From Cupriavidus pauculus (GTDB lineage: Bacteria > Pseudomonadota > Gammaproteobacteria > Burkholderiales > Burkholderiaceae), in contig NZ_BPUO01000001.1 of NCBI RefSeq assembly GCF_022179805.1, forward strand, positions 620,001-684,000: 64,000 nucleotides of DNA. Reading direction: 5' to 3'. Below, in pieces: positions 52,547-62,652 of the stretch (position 1 is the first letter of the stretch; each line of letters begins with the position of its first letter). The notes under the pieces were generated by a model. The model did no database searches, was not told the origin of the DNA, and worked only from the letters and a program-made list of their open reading frames with translations. The translations under genes and the position numbers were made by a program.

Positions 52547-55500
52547 TCAACCGCTGTTCCGCAGCCCAGCCGCTACCCCATTAATCGTCAAGTGGATCCC
52601 GCGTCGCACGCGCACATCGTCGGCGTCCTTGCCGGCGCGGTAGCGCTTGAGCAGTTCCACCTGCAAGTGGTTCAGCGGGTCCAGGTAGGCGAAGCGGTTC
52701 TTGATCGAGCGGGCCAGCAGCGGATTCTCGGCCAGCCGTTCCGCGCGGCCGGTGATCAGGCTCAGCATGTCGCAGGTCAGGTGCCATTCGGCGCTGATGC
52801 GCGAGAACACGGTCTTGCGCAGCGCGGGGTCATCGCACAGCCCGGCATAGCGCGACGCCACGGCCAGGTCGGTCTTGGCCAGCACCATGTCCATGTTCGA
52901 CATCAGCGTGCGGAAGAACGGCCAGGTCTTGACCATGCGCTTGAGCGTGGCCACGGCGGCCTTGCGGGCCTTTTCGTCGGGGGCGGCGTCCAGCATCGCC
53001 TTGACCGCGCTGCCAAAGCCGTACCAGCCCGGCAGCAGCAGGCGGCACTGGCCCCAGGAGAAGCCCCACGGAATTGCGCGCAGATCCTCGATCTTGCGGT
53101 TCTTCTTGTCCATCAGCTTGCGCGATGCCGGACGCGAACCCAGGTTCAGGTCAGCAATCTCGGTGATCGGCGTGGTGGCGAAGAAGTAGTCCTTGAAGCC
53201 CGGGGTCTCGTAGACCAGGTTGCGATAGGCCCGGAACGCGTGGTCGGACAGCTGCTGCATGATGCCTTCGAACGAGCCCAGCCCGGCCGGCGCGTTCTGC
53301 GTGGGCAGCAGCGAAGCCTCCAGCGTGGCCGCGATCACCGTTTCCAGGTTGCGCCGGCCGATCTCGGCGTTGGCGAACTTGCTATTGATGATTTCGCCCT
53401 GCTCGGTCAGGCGGATCTGGCCGTTCACGGTGCCCGGCGGTTGCGACAGGATGGCCTCGTAGGTCGGGCCGCCGCCACGGCCCACGGTGCCGCCGCGGCC
53501 GTGGAACAGGCGCAGCTTCACGCGGCGGTCCTCGAACAGCTTCACCAGCGCCAGCTCGGCCTTGTAGAGCTCCCAGTTCGACGTCAGGAAGCCGCCGTCC
53601 TTGTTCGAATCGGAATAGCCGAGCATCACCTCCTGCTCGACGCCATGATGCTTGATCACGGAATCGAAGCCCGGCAGGTCCAGCAGGCTCTGCATGATGC
53701 CGGCGGCGTTGCGCAAATCCTCGATGGTTTCGAACAGCGGAATGACCATCAGCTCCATGCGGGCCGGATCGGTCTTGCTGCCCAGCGTGCCGCGCAGCAT
53801 GCCGGTTTCCTTCTGCAGCAGCATCACTTCCACCAGGTCGGACAGCGTCTCGGTGTGGGAAATGATGTAGTTGCGGGCCACGCGATTGCCGTAGCGGGCG
53901 CGCAGGTCGCGGGCCATGGCGAAGATGGCCAGTTCGTTGCGCGTTTGCTCGGAATAGCCGTGCCACGGTAGCGTCAGCAGGCGCGGCTGGCGCAGTTCGG
54001 CCAGCAGCAGCTCCACCTTGCGTTCCTCGGGCAGCGCGGCGTAGTCCGGCGCAATGCCGGCGGCCTTGAACAGTTCGGCGATCACGGCCTCGTGCACGTC
54101 GGACACCTGGCGCATGTCCACCGATGCCAGGTGGAAGCCGAAGATGGCGATGGCGCGCACCAGCGAGTCGATACGGCCACGGGCCAGCGCCTCGCCGTGA
54201 TGCAGGCGCAGCGAATCGAGCACGATCTGCACGTCGGCCGCGAACGCCTCGGCGTTGTCGTACGGGGCCACGTCGGCCACCGGATGGCGCTGGGCCACAT
54301 GGCCGGTCAGGCGTTCGGTAGTAGCCGCCAGGCGGGCGTAGATGCCGATCAGCGCGCGGCGGTACGGTTCGTCGGCGCGGTGTTCGGAATGGTCGGGCGA
54401 TGCCTCGGCCAGCGCCAGCAGTTCCGGGCTGGCGTCCACCATCAGCGACGACAGTGGCAGCTCGGCGCCCAGCGCATGCACTTCGTCCAGGTACCACTGC
54501 ATGATCAGCGTGGACTGCTGCTGGGCGGCGTGCTCCAGCGTTTCGGCGGTGACGTTCGGATTGCCGTCGCGGTCGCCGCCAATCCATGAACCCATCTGCA
54601 GGAACGGCGCCAGCGGCGCCGGTGGCGAACCGGCCTTGCCTCGGCGCGGGAAGACCGCGGCGATGTCTTCTTCCATTTCCGCCATCAGGCGCGGAATGCC
54701 CTCCAGGAACGTGGTGCGGTAATAGGAGAGTGCATTCTCGATCTCGTCCACCACCATCAGCCGCGTGTTGCGCAGCATGCGGGTCTGCCATAGCGTGGTC
54801 ACCCGGGCGCGCAGTTGCGCCGTGTTGTGGTCGCGCTCGCGCGCCGTCATCGGCAGGTCGCGCTCGGCCAGCAGGCGGGCGATCTCGCGCTCGGCGTCGA
54901 GGATGGACTTGCGCTGTACTTCGGTCGGGTGCGCAGTCAGCACCGGCATGATCAGCGCGCCGTCCAGGAACTCGCGCAGTTGCTTACCGGTCACCCCGGC
55001 CGCATCGATGGCCTGCAGCGCGCGGGCCAGGCTGCCCGGCTGCGGCGGCGATCCGGCCAGCGCATGCACGCGGCGGCGGCGGTTGTGGTGCTGGTCCTCG
55101 GCGATATTGGCCAGGTGCGAGAAATAGCTGAACGCGCGCACCACCGAATTGGTCTGGTCGCGCGACAGGCGCTTCAGCAGGCGGTCCAGCTCCGCGCCGG
55201 CGGCGCGGTCGTTCTCGCGGCGGAACCGCACGGCGGTCTGGCGGATGGTTTCCACCAGTTCAAAGGCGGCGTCGCCTTCCTGCTCGCGCACGCAGTCGCC
55301 CAGCAGGCGGCCCAGGAAGCGGATGTCCTCGCGCAGCGGCACGTCCTTGTCGGCGGTGCGCCGGGCCGGTGCGACGGTATTGCCTTCCGGGGTCACCACG
55401 GACAGCGTGGGCTTGCCGGCAGGCTTGGCATTGCGGGTGGGGGCTTTCCGGGGGGTGGCACCAGGGGTGGTGCCGGGCACGTCATGCTGGCCTGAGGCTG

Positions 55501-55567
55501 GCTTAACTGACTTGCGGCCGGTGGACGATCGGGCACGGCCGGGGGCGCGCGCAGCAGGCTGCGTCAT
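52547..55567 (-). CDS. ppc: Phosphoenolpyruvate carboxylase
   Basis: Ppc carboxylates phosphoenolpyruvate to oxaloacetate, refilling the citric acid cycle. The 1006-residue enzyme has the catalytic His at about 213 ([12 protein letters not shown]), [13 protein letters not shown] and [14 protein letters not shown]. The first 75 residues are a basic, Pro/Ala/Thr-rich extension beyond the E. coli enzyme, where the same His is residue 138. AGGAGA before ATG 55567 supports this long start. It is divergent from hemC. Confidence 0.96.
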   Translation of the reverse strand: MTQPAARAPGRARSSTGRKSVKPASGQHDVPGTTPGATPRKAPTRNAKPAGKPTLSVVTPEGNTVAPARRTADKDVPLREDIRFLGRLLGDCVREQEGDAAFELVETIRQTAVRFRRENDRAAGAELDRLLKRLSRDQTNSVVRAFSYFSHLANIAEDQHHNRRRRVHALAGSPPQPGSLARALQAIDAAGVTGKQLREFLDGALIMPVLTAHPTEVQRKSILDAEREIARLLAERDLPMTARERDHNTAQLRARVTTLWQTRMLRNTRLMVVDEIENALSYYRTTFLEGIPRLMAEMEEDIAAVFPRRGKAGSPPAPLAPFLQMGSWIGGDRDGNPNVTAETLEHAAQQQSTLIMQWYLDEVHALGAELPLSSLMVDASPELLALAEASPDHSEHRADEPYRRALIGIYARLAATTERLTGHVAQRHPVADVAPYDNAEAFAADVQIVLDSLRLHHGEALARGRIDSLVRAIAIFGFHLASVDMRQVSDVHEAVIAELFKAAGIAPDYAALPEERKVELLLAELRQPRLLTLPWHGYSEQTRNELAIFAMARDLRARYGNRVARNYIISHTETLSDLVEVMLLQKETGMLRGTLGSKTDPARMELMVIPLFETIEDLRNAAGIMQSLLDLPGFDSVIKHHGVEQEVMLGYSDSNKDGGFLTSNWELYKAELALVKLFEDRRVKLRLFHGRGGTVGRGGGPTYEAILSQPPGTVNGQIRLTEQGEIINSKFANAEIGRRNLETVIAATLEASLLPTQNAPAGLGSFEGIMQQLSDHAFRAYRNLVYETPGFKDYFFATTPITEIADLNLGSRPASRKLMDKKNRKIEDLRAIPWGFSWGQCRLLLPGWYGFGSAVKAMLDAAPDEKARKAAVATLKRMVKTWPFFRTLMSNMDMVLAKTDLAVASRYAGLCDDPALRKTVFSRISAEWHLTCDMLSLITGRAERLAENPLLARSIKNRFAYLDPLNHLQVELLKRYRAGKDADDVRVRRGIHLTINGVAAGLRNSG

Positions 55568-55700
55568 TCAATATCTCCTCTTCTGCGTTGCTTATAGGTA
55601 TCGATCTCCCGACACGCCGTGCCGGGTTTCGACCGGCATCAACCGCGTGCCGGAAAGTCACTTTGGATCTGGCAATCTGGCGGTTTTGCGAGGGGGTGCG

Positions 55701-55718
55701 TGCTAACATGCGCGCATG
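55701..55718 (+). promoter_or_regulatory. hemC: hemC extended -10 and start-codon palindrome
   Basis: TGC-TAACAT (hexamer 55704-55709) is an extended -10 ending 6 nt before ATG 55716, which predicts transcription starting at the A of the start codon. The 12-bp perfect palindrome CATGCGCGCATG (55707-55718) spans part of the hexamer and the start codon. Confidence 0.6.
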
Positions 55719-56708
55719 CAAGCACCTGCCCAACCGTCTTCTTCCGCTGCAGCGTCAAGCAGCATGCCACATAAGCTCGTCATCGCCTCGCGCGAAAGCC
55801 GGCTGGCGATGTGGCAGGCTGAATATGTGCGTGCTGCGTTGCAACAATACTATCCCCAATGCGATGTGTCCATTCTTGGAATGACGACAAGGGGTGATCA
55901 AATTCTCGACAGGACCCTGTCCAAAGTAGGCGGCAAGGGGCTGTTCGTGAAAGAGCTGGAAGTTGCCATGGCCGAAGGCCGTGCCGACCTGGCCGTCCAT
56001 TCGCTTAAGGACGTGCCGATGGAGCTGCCCGAGGGGTTTGCGCTGACCGCCGTGATGGAGCGCGAAGATCCGCGCGACGCGTTGGTCTCGTCGCAATTCG
56101 CCTCGCTCGACGAGATGCCGGCCGGTACGGTGGTCGGTACGTCGAGCCTGCGGCGCGAGGCCGCGCTGCGCAGCCGCTACCCGCATCTGGTGATCAAGCC
56201 GCTGCGCGGCAATCTCGATACCCGCCTGGGCAAGCTCGATCGTGGCGAATATGGCGCGATCATCCTGGCTGCGGCCGGGCTGAAGCGCCTGGGCCTGGGA
56301 GAGCGCATCCGTGCGCTGATCGAGCCCGACAGCTCGCTGCCCGCCGCCGGACAAGGCGCGCTGGGCATCGAGATCCGCGCCGACCGTCCCGAACTGGCCG
56401 CATGGCTGGCGCCGCTCAACCACATGCCGACAATGCTGGCGGTATCGGCCGAACGCGCGGTATCGCGCCGCCTGGGCGGATCCTGCCAGGTGCCGCTGGC
56501 CGCCCATGCGCGCTGGCATGACGCCACGCTGCAGCTCGATGCCTTTGTGGGCATGCCCGACGGCACGCGCAATGTGCGCGCCCATGCCATGGCACCGGTG
56601 GATTCGGTGCAGGCCGCCGAGCAACTTGGCGCGGCCGTGGCGGGCGACCTGCTGGGGCAGGGTGCCGACGCGGTACTGGCCGCGCTGTCGACGGCCGGAC
56701 CTGCCTGA
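55716..56708 (+). CDS. hemC: Hydroxymethylbilane synthase (porphobilinogen deaminase)
   Basis: HemC links four porphobilinogens into hydroxymethylbilane. The 330-residue protein has [16 protein letters not shown] near 21-36, the catalytic Asp at about 99 in VHSLKDVP, and the cofactor-binding Cys at about 257 in [11 protein letters not shown]. The first 16 residues are Ser/Ala-rich, and a start at 55764 (MPHKLV) is possible. However, neither start has a clear ribosome site, and the -10 position favours the first. The hemC-hemDX-hemY genes form a tight operon. Confidence 0.96.
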   Translation: MQAPAQPSSSAAASSSMPHKLVIASRESRLAMWQAEYVRAALQQYYPQCDVSILGMTTRGDQILDRTLSKVGGKGLFVKELEVAMAEGRADLAVHSLKDVPMELPEGFALTAVMEREDPRDALVSSQFASLDEMPAGTVVGTSSLRREAALRSRYPHLVIKPLRGNLDTRLGKLDRGEYGAIILAAAGLKRLGLGERIRALIEPDSSLPAAGQGALGIEIRADRPELAAWLAPLNHMPTMLAVSAERAVSRRLGGSCQVPLAAHARWHDATLQLDAFVGMPDGTRNVRAHAMAPVDSVQAAEQLGAAVAGDLLGQGADAVLAALSTAGPA

Positions 56709-56718
56709 GGATCGCCCG

Positions 56719-58845
56719 ATGCCCCGCCCGACCGTCGTAGTCACGCGACCCGCCGGGCAGTCCCGGCAATTGACCGAGGCGCTGCAGGCCGCCGGTCTCG
56801 ATGTGCTTGGCTTTCCGCTACTGGCCATCGGCCCGGCCTCCGACGACGCACCGCTGCGCGCGGCGCTGACCCGGCTGGCCGACTATGCGCTGGTGGTCTT
56901 CGTCAGCCCGAATGCCGTGTCGTTCGCGCTCGATGCACTGGCCCAGGTACAGGACACCGCCGGCCAGGCGCAATGGCCCCGGGAAGTGCCCGTAGCCGTG
57001 GTCGGGCCGTCCAGCGTGGCGGCACTGGCCGAGCGCGGCATCGCCCCGCCCACGCACACCGTGGTCGCTCCGGTCGGCGCGCAGGCGGGCGAGGGGAATG
57101 GCGAAGGCGGCGCGGAAAGTGCCGACGCCGCGCCACGATTCGATTCCGAAGCCCTCTGGTCGCAACTGGACACCACCCCCGGCGCCTTTGCCGGGCGCCG
57201 CGTGCTGATCATTCGCGGCAATGGCGGCCGCGATTGGCTGGGCGACCGCCTGCGCGAAGCGGGCGCCACGGTCGACGCCGTGGAAGCGTACAACCGTACG
57301 CTGCCGGAGCCCACGGGCATGCAATGGCAGGCCGTGCGTGACAGCCTCAAGGCCGACGCCCCGCCTTACGCCTGGCTGCTGACCAGTTCCGAAGCCGTGC
57401 GCAACCTCGACGCCCTGGCGCGCCTGCACCTGTCGCCTCAGGAACACGAACGCCTGAAGCAGATGCAGTGCGTGGCGCCGCATGCGAGAATTGCCGCGCA
57501 GGCTCAGGCGCTGGGTTTCGCCCATGTATTGCCCGCGGCGCCCGGCGATGCCGGCCTGCTGGCCGCGTGCACGCAGTGGGGCAATGCCCATGCGGGGCCC
57601 GCGGCGCCGCTGGCCGCACCCGTATCCGCGCCGGTGGCAACGGCCCCGGCCAGCGTCGTACCGGTGCCGGCGCCCGCGCCGGCAGCCACAGAATCAACAG
57701 GGTCCTCCGGACCCACGACAACGAAGGTCGAACGCGTGACGCCAGACACTACGTCCCCTCCGTCGAGCCAGGCCGCACCGTCCGGTGCCGCCGGCACGCC
57801 TTTCGCCACGCACGCCCCCGCGTCGCATGCCGGCAGCCGGCGCAACATGACAGCCTGGTGGCTGGTTGCCGTGGTCGTGGTGCTGGCCATTGCGGGCGGC
57901 TTCTTCTGGCTGCAGATGCGCGTGGAACACCTGACGCAGGAACTCGCGCGGCGCCAGCAGAGCAACGACACGCTGGTGCAGGAAACGCGCGTGCTGTCGA
58001 AGAACGCCCAGGACACCGTCAAGGAATTGCAGGCCAAGGTGGGTGCGCTCGACGGCCAGGTGGTGGAGGCGCGCGACAAGCAGGCCGCGCTGGAACAGGT
58101 CTACCAGGACCTGATGCGTAACCGGGACGACTGGGAAATCGCCGAAATCCAGCAACTGCTGACCAACGCCGGCCAGCAACTGCAGCTCACCGGCAGCGTG
58201 CAGGTGGCGCTGGCCGCGCTGCAGAGCGCCGACGCGCGTCTGGCGCGTTCCGACAAGCCGCAGTACAACCAGTTGCGCCGCGCCATCGCGCGCGACATCG
58301 CCCGCATGAAGGCGGTGCCCGATACCGACCTGACCGGCGCGGCCATCAAGCTCGACGAATCCATCAACCAGATCGACGCGCTGCCGCTGCTGTCCGGCGA
58401 ACGGATGCTCGACCGCGTGCCGGGCGAGAACGGCAAGCCTGCCGTACCCGAGGCCAAGGGCGCGTCGGCGCCGGCCGCCACGGGCAACGTGCTGACCCGC
58501 ACATGGGATTACGTGCTGGCCGAGCTGGGCCAGGTGATCCGCGTGCGCAAGGTGGACGACACCAATGCGCTGCTGCTGTCTGGCGACCAGGGCTGGTTCC
58601 TGCGTGAGAACGTCAAGCTGCGCCTGCTGAACGCGCGGCTGGCGCTGCTGTCGCGCAACGAGCCGGTGTTCCGCAATGACCTGGCCGCGGCCCAGGCGAT
58701 GATCGGCCGCTATTTCGATACCCGCTCGCGCCGCGTGCAGGGCGTGCTGACGCTGCTCAAGCAGGCCCAGGCCAGCGCGGTGAGCGTGTCGTTGCCAACC
58801 ATGGCCGAAAGCCTTGGCGCGCTGCGCGCGCTGAAGAAGGAGTAG
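56719..58845 (+). CDS. hemDX: Fused uroporphyrinogen-III synthase HemD / membrane protein HemX
   Basis: One uninterrupted 708-codon frame joins two proteins. Residues 1-290 are HemD (VVVTRPAGQSRQLTEAL at the start, FVSPNAVSFAL, RVLIIRGNGGRDWLGDRL, LLTSSEAVRNL), which cyclises hydroxymethylbilane. An Ala/Pro/Thr-rich linker spans about 291-376. Then come one membrane helix (378-399), a coiled coil and the HemX domain with NRDDWEIAEIQQLLTNAGQQLQL and YVLAELGQVIRVRK. The gene starts 10 bp after hemC and ends 4 bp before hemY. The fusion would tether the synthase to the membrane beside HemY. Confidence 0.94.
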   Translation: MPRPTVVVTRPAGQSRQLTEALQAAGLDVLGFPLLAIGPASDDAPLRAALTRLADYALVVFVSPNAVSFALDALAQVQDTAGQAQWPREVPVAVVGPSSVAALAERGIAPPTHTVVAPVGAQAGEGNGEGGAESADAAPRFDSEALWSQLDTTPGAFAGRRVLIIRGNGGRDWLGDRLREAGATVDAVEAYNRTLPEPTGMQWQAVRDSLKADAPPYAWLLTSSEAVRNLDALARLHLSPQEHERLKQMQCVAPHARIAAQAQALGFAHVLPAAPGDAGLLAACTQWGNAHAGPAAPLAAPVSAPVATAPASVVPVPAPAPAATESTGSSGPTTTKVERVTPDTTSPPSSQAAPSGAAGTPFATHAPASHAGSRRNMTAWWLVAVVVVLAIAGGFFWLQMRVEHLTQELARRQQSNDTLVQETRVLSKNAQDTVKELQAKVGALDGQVVEARDKQAALEQVYQDLMRNRDDWEIAEIQQLLTNAGQQLQLTGSVQVALAALQSADARLARSDKPQYNQLRRAIARDIARMKAVPDTDLTGAAIKLDESINQIDALPLLSGERMLDRVPGENGKPAVPEAKGASAPAATGNVLTRTWDYVLAELGQVIRVRKVDDTNALLLSGDQGWFLRENVKLRLLNARLALLSRNEPVFRNDLAAAQAMIGRYFDTRSRRVQGVLTLLKQAQASAVSVSLPTMAESLGALRALKKE

Positions 58846-58849
58846 CCGC

Positions 58850-60040
58850 ATGCGACTGCTTTTCTGGGTGGCCGTACTGTTTGGCGGCGCCGTCGGGCTG
58901 GCGCTGTTCACACAGTTCAATCACAGCAATGTGGTGCTGTTCTATCCGCCGTACCGCGTGGAGATGTCGCTGAACCTGGCGATTGCGCTGCTGTTGCTGG
59001 CCTTCTTCGTGGTCTGGACGGTCATGTCCACGGTGCGCCATCTGTCGGAGATGCCGCGCCGCGCGGCGGCGTACCGCGAGCGCAGCCGCATGAGCAAGGC
59101 GCAGGCCGCGATGCGCGAGTCGATCGAAAACCTGTTTGCCGGCCGCTTTGCCCGCGCCGAACGCGCGGCCAAGGAAGCCCAGGCATGGCCCGAACAGGCG
59201 CAGACGGCAGCCTTGGTGGGCGCCCGCGCCGCGCACCGGATGCAGGAGTCGGAGCGCCGTGACGCGTGGATGTCGCAAGTGACCGACCCCGAGCGCGAGC
59301 AGGCGCGGCTGGTGTCGATGGCCGAACTGCTGGTGGATGCACGCGACCCCGAAGGCGCGCTGGAAACCATCGCCCAGCTGCAGGAAAAGGGCGGTCGCCA
59401 GATCCACGTGCAGCGCATCGCGCTGCGCGCGCACCAGCACCTGAAGAACTGGACCGAAGTGCTGCGTCTGGCGCGCTCGCTGGAAAAGCGCAATGCGCTG
59501 CATCCGGTGCTGGCGCTGCGGCTCAAGCAGATGGCCGTGGAAGCCATGCTCGACGAGCGCCGGCATGACGCGGAGTCGCTCTATCACTTCTGGCGATCCC
59601 TTTCGGCCGACGAACGGCACGCCGTGCGCATCGCCGAGCAGGCCGCGCGCTATTTCTCGGCGCTGAACCGCCAGAACGAGGCCCGCCGCATCGTCGAGGA
59701 AGCGCTCAAGCACAACTGGGACAGCCGGCTGGTGCAGCGCTACGCCGATTGCGCCGAGCCGGGCAAGGCGCTGCCGCAGATCCAGCAGGCCGAGAAATGG
59801 CTGGTCGAGCATCCGAACGATGCCGATCTGTACTACACGCTGGGCGTGCTGTGCCTGGGCGAGCAGCTCTGGGGCAAGGCCCAGTCGAACTTCGAGCGCG
59901 CGCTGAAATACGCGCACCGAGACGACCAGCGCCGCATCTGCGTGCGCGCGCATCTGGCGCTGGCGCGGCTGTTCGAGGAAACCGACCGCCCCGAAGAAGC
60001 GCAGAAGCACTACAGGGAAAGCGCGATGCTGGCGGCTTGA
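58850..60040 (+). CDS. hemY: HemY-family heme biosynthesis protein with TPR repeats
   Basis: This proteobacterial HemY is not the protoporphyrinogen oxidase of the same name. The 396-residue protein has two N-terminal membrane helices (about 2-22 and 40-62), then tetratricopeptide-like helices to the end (LVSMAELLVDARDPEGALETIAQL, YYTLGVLCLGEQLWGKAQSNFERAL and others). It faces the cytosol or periplasm as a scaffold whose precise role in heme synthesis is uncertain. It closes the hemC operon; repeat R9 follows. Confidence 0.93.
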   Translation: MRLLFWVAVLFGGAVGLALFTQFNHSNVVLFYPPYRVEMSLNLAIALLLLAFFVVWTVMSTVRHLSEMPRRAAAYRERSRMSKAQAAMRESIENLFAGRFARAERAAKEAQAWPEQAQTAALVGARAAHRMQESERRDAWMSQVTDPEREQARLVSMAELLVDARDPEGALETIAQLQEKGGRQIHVQRIALRAHQHLKNWTEVLRLARSLEKRNALHPVLALRLKQMAVEAMLDERRHDAESLYHFWRSLSADERHAVRIAEQAARYFSALNRQNEARRIVEEALKHNWDSRLVQRYADCAEPGKALPQIQQAEKWLVEHPNDADLYYTLGVLCLGEQLWGKAQSNFERALKYAHRDDQRRICVRAHLALARLFEETDRPEEAQKHYRESAMLAA

Positions 60041-60092
60041 GCGCCAGCGATATGGCTAGCGATAGCGGTAGCGACTGAATCCCGATGTCTTG

Positions 60093-60214
60093 CTCCCCTC
60101 TCCCTCCGGGAGAGTGGCCGGGGGTGAGGGCCTGCGGTTCAAATTCGACAAGCCGCAACTAGCACCGCAGCGCCCTCACCCCCACCCCCTCTCCCACGTC
60201 GTGGGAGAGGGGAG
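60093..60214. repeat. CTCTCCC hairpin repeat, full copy R9
   Basis: The outer hairpins match the family, with some drift in the left arm (CTCCCTCCGGGAGAG). The core (about 60131-60172) holds TGCGGTTCAAATTCGACAAG and a later GCAACTAGCACCGC, related to the inverted core at 50729-50770. It sits in the convergent gap between hemY and phrB. Confidence 0.8.
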
Positions 60215-60246
60215 CAAGACAGCAGCAAGCCAGGTTCCCAGCCGGC

Positions 60247-61794
60247 TCAATCTCCAGCTATCTTCTTCCCCTTCACCGCCCCATATCGCTCCAGCGTCTC
60301 CATCCTGGCGATGCTGTGCTGCACGATGGGCTGCGGATAGTTCTCTCCCAGCTTCACGCCCGCCGCCGCCAGTACATCGTCCGGCGCCGTCCATGGCGCA
60401 TGGATGTACTTGTCCGGCAGGTTCGCCAGCACCGGCAGGTACTTGCGGATGAATCGCCCCCGCGGATCGAATTTTTCCGACTGCGTGACCGGGTTGAAGA
60501 TGCGGAAGTAGGGCTGGGCATCGCAGCCGGTCGACGCCGCCCACTGCCAGCCGCCGTTGTTTGCCGAGAAGTCGAAATCGTTGAGCTGGTCGGCAAAGTA
60601 CTGCTCGCCGCGCCGCCAATCCACGCCAAGGTCTTTCACCAGGAAGCTGGCCGTGACCATGCGTAGCCGGTTGTGCATGTAGCCGCTCTGGTTGATCTGC
60701 AGCATCGCGGCGTCCACGAGCGGATAGCCGGTGCGAGCCTGGCACCATGCGTCGAAATATTCGTCACCGGACTTCGTGTCGACCCAGTGGATCGCGTCGT
60801 ACTCGGGGTGGAACGACTTGCCATCGGCCACGCGCGGATGGTGGTGCAGGATCATAAAATAGAAGTCGCGCCATATCAGCTCGGACAGCCAGACGGCGGC
60901 GCCGGCGCTGGCGGGGCCGCCGCGCTGCACGGTGTCGTGCGCGGCTCTGGTCAACTGACGGATCGAGATCGTGCCGAAGCGCAGGTGCACCGACAGGTAA
61001 CTCGGGCCACGCACCGCCGGAAAGTCGCGGCGCTGGCCGTAGTCGCCCATGCGCGCCTTGAAATCCTCGAACAGCGCCTGCGCGCCTTCCGTGCCGGTTG
61101 GCATGGCGATATCGGTCAGGTTGCTCGGCGCAAAGCCCAGCGATTCCAGCGTGGGCAGCGGCTTGTGATGGGCGGCCGGCACTGGCGCCAGGGCGCGGAT
61201 ATACGGTTGGACCGGGTAGGTGCGCAGGTCGAATGGCCGCACGGCCTTGAGCCAGGCGTTCTTGTAGGGCGTGAACACGCTGAACGGCTGGCCCTGGCCT
61301 GTCAGGATCTCGCTGGCCTCGAAGACGACCTGGTCCTTGAAGGTGAGCAGTTCGCGGGAGTCGGCGGCCAGCGCCCGGCGCACCACCGCGTCGCGGTCGT
61401 TGGCGGCGGGCTCGTAGTCGTGGTTGGTGAACACCGCCTCGGCGTCGAGTTGCGCCGCCAGCTTCGGAATGGCATCGCGCGCCGTGTCGTCGAGCACGAT
61501 CAGGCCGCCTCCGGCGTCGGTCAGCGCCTGCCGCAGCGATTCCACGGATTTCAGGATGAATTCGACCCGGCGGTCGGCTTTCAGGCCGCGTTCGACCAGC
61601 GGATCCAGGATTTCGCGGTCGAAGACGAAGACGCACCACACCTGCCGGCAGTGCTTGAGGGCATAATGCAGCGCCGCGTGGTCGTCCACGCGCAGGTCGC
61701 GCCGGAACCAGACCAGGCCGCGCGCGAATTCCCGGTCAATCCGGTAGGGCAGGCGTCCATCCGGTTCGGGAGCAGGGGAAGGTGATCTTGGCAT
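60247..61794 (-). CDS. phrB: Deoxyribodipyrimidine photolyase
   Basis: This FAD enzyme repairs UV-induced pyrimidine dimers with blue light. The 515-residue protein has a short extra N-terminus, then the antenna domain (GLVWFRRDLRVDDHAALHYAL near 26-46). The FAD domain has LSVHLRFGTISIRQL, WRDFYFMILHHHP, MHNRLRMVTASFLVKDL, ADQLNDFDFSANNGGWQWAAS and GCDAQPYFRIFNP, as in class I CPD photolyases. The minus-strand TGT-TAGGTT ending 6 nt before ATG 61794 may be a leaderless promoter. Confidence 0.95.
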   Translation of the reverse strand: MPRSPSPAPEPDGRLPYRIDREFARGLVWFRRDLRVDDHAALHYALKHCRQVWCVFVFDREILDPLVERGLKADRRVEFILKSVESLRQALTDAGGGLIVLDDTARDAIPKLAAQLDAEAVFTNHDYEPAANDRDAVVRRALAADSRELLTFKDQVVFEASEILTGQGQPFSVFTPYKNAWLKAVRPFDLRTYPVQPYIRALAPVPAAHHKPLPTLESLGFAPSNLTDIAMPTGTEGAQALFEDFKARMGDYGQRRDFPAVRGPSYLSVHLRFGTISIRQLTRAAHDTVQRGGPASAGAAVWLSELIWRDFYFMILHHHPRVADGKSFHPEYDAIHWVDTKSGDEYFDAWCQARTGYPLVDAAMLQINQSGYMHNRLRMVTASFLVKDLGVDWRRGEQYFADQLNDFDFSANNGGWQWAASTGCDAQPYFRIFNPVTQSEKFDPRGRFIRKYLPVLANLPDKYIHAPWTAPDDVLAAAGVKLGENYPQPIVQHSIARMETLERYGAVKGKKIAGD

Positions 61795-61848
61795 CGCCGT
61801 AACCTAACATAGCCAACAGTCCTTCCGTACGCAGTCATCACATTACCC

Positions 61849-62568
61849 ATGGCCACAGTCACACTCGACCGCATCCTGCAATCCCAAGGTTTTGGCACCC
61901 GCCGCTATTGTGGCGACCTGGTGGAGGCAGGGCTCGTCGAGGTCAATGGCACGCTCTGCGAGGACCCGGGCGCACGCTTCGAGGTGGATGGCCTGCAACT
62001 GAAAGTCGACGGCGAGGAATGGCTGGCCTGCACCAAGGCCTACCTGATGCTGAACAAGCCGACCGGCTACGAATGCTCGCAGCGACCGCGCCACCATCCC
62101 AGTGTCTACAACCTGCTGCCGGTGCCGCTGCGCCAGCGCGAGGTACAGGCCGTGGGCCGGCTGGATCACGACACCACCGGCCTGCTGTTGCTGACCGACG
62201 ACGGCCAGTTCATCCACGCCCAGACGTCGCCCAAGAAGCAGGTGCCCAAGGTCTACGAGGTAGCCACGTTTGATCCGGTGACCCCGGAGCAGGTACAGGC
62301 GCTGCTGGCTGGCGTGAAACTGGACGACGAACCGGAGGCGATCGCCGCGCATGCCTGCGAAGCCACCGGCGAGCGCAGCCTGCGGCTGTCGTTGCTGCAG
62401 GGCAAGTACCATCAGGTCAAGCGCATGGTGGCCGCCGCCGGCAACCATGTAACCACGCTGCATCGCAGTGCCATCGGCGGGCTGCAGCTTGACCCCGCGC
62501 TGGCACCGGGCGAGTGGCGCTGGCTGACCGCCGAGGACATGGTGGCACTGAAGTCGCCGGGCGGCTGA
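61849..62568 (+). CDS. rsuA: 16S rRNA pseudouridine(516) synthase
   Basis: RsuA isomerises U516 of 16S rRNA. The 239-residue protein has an N-terminal S4 domain (LDRILQSQGFGTRRYCGDLVEAGLVEVNG near 6-34, in parts) and the pseudouridine synthase domain with AVGRLDHDTTGLLLLTDDG near 101-119, where the catalytic Asp lies. LLQGKYHQVKRMVAAAGNHV is also present. The RsuA subfamily is the best match, although a paralogue of RluE/RluF type cannot be wholly excluded. It is divergent from phrB. Confidence 0.9.
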   Translation: MATVTLDRILQSQGFGTRRYCGDLVEAGLVEVNGTLCEDPGARFEVDGLQLKVDGEEWLACTKAYLMLNKPTGYECSQRPRHHPSVYNLLPVPLRQREVQAVGRLDHDTTGLLLLTDDGQFIHAQTSPKKQVPKVYEVATFDPVTPEQVQALLAGVKLDDEPEAIAAHACEATGERSLRLSLLQGKYHQVKRMVAAAGNHVTTLHRSAIGGLQLDPALAPGEWRWLTAEDMVALKSPGG

Positions 62569-62636
62569 GGCCGTTGCCGCCGCGCCGCGCGCTGCACTTG
62601 TGCGCAGAAGTTTTCCGCGGCAGCCGGGGTGCGATT

Positions 62637-62645
62637 TGGTAGAAT
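62637..62645 (+). promoter_or_regulatory. yqgE: Extended -10 element of yqgE
   Basis: TGG-TAGAAT (hexamer 62640-62645) fits an extended -10. It ends 7 nt before ATG 62653, predicting a leaderless yqgE-ruvX-pyrR transcript. The hexamer overlaps an upstream in-frame ATG (62644), which would then not be transcribed. Confidence 0.55.
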
Positions 62646-62652
62646 GCAAGCC

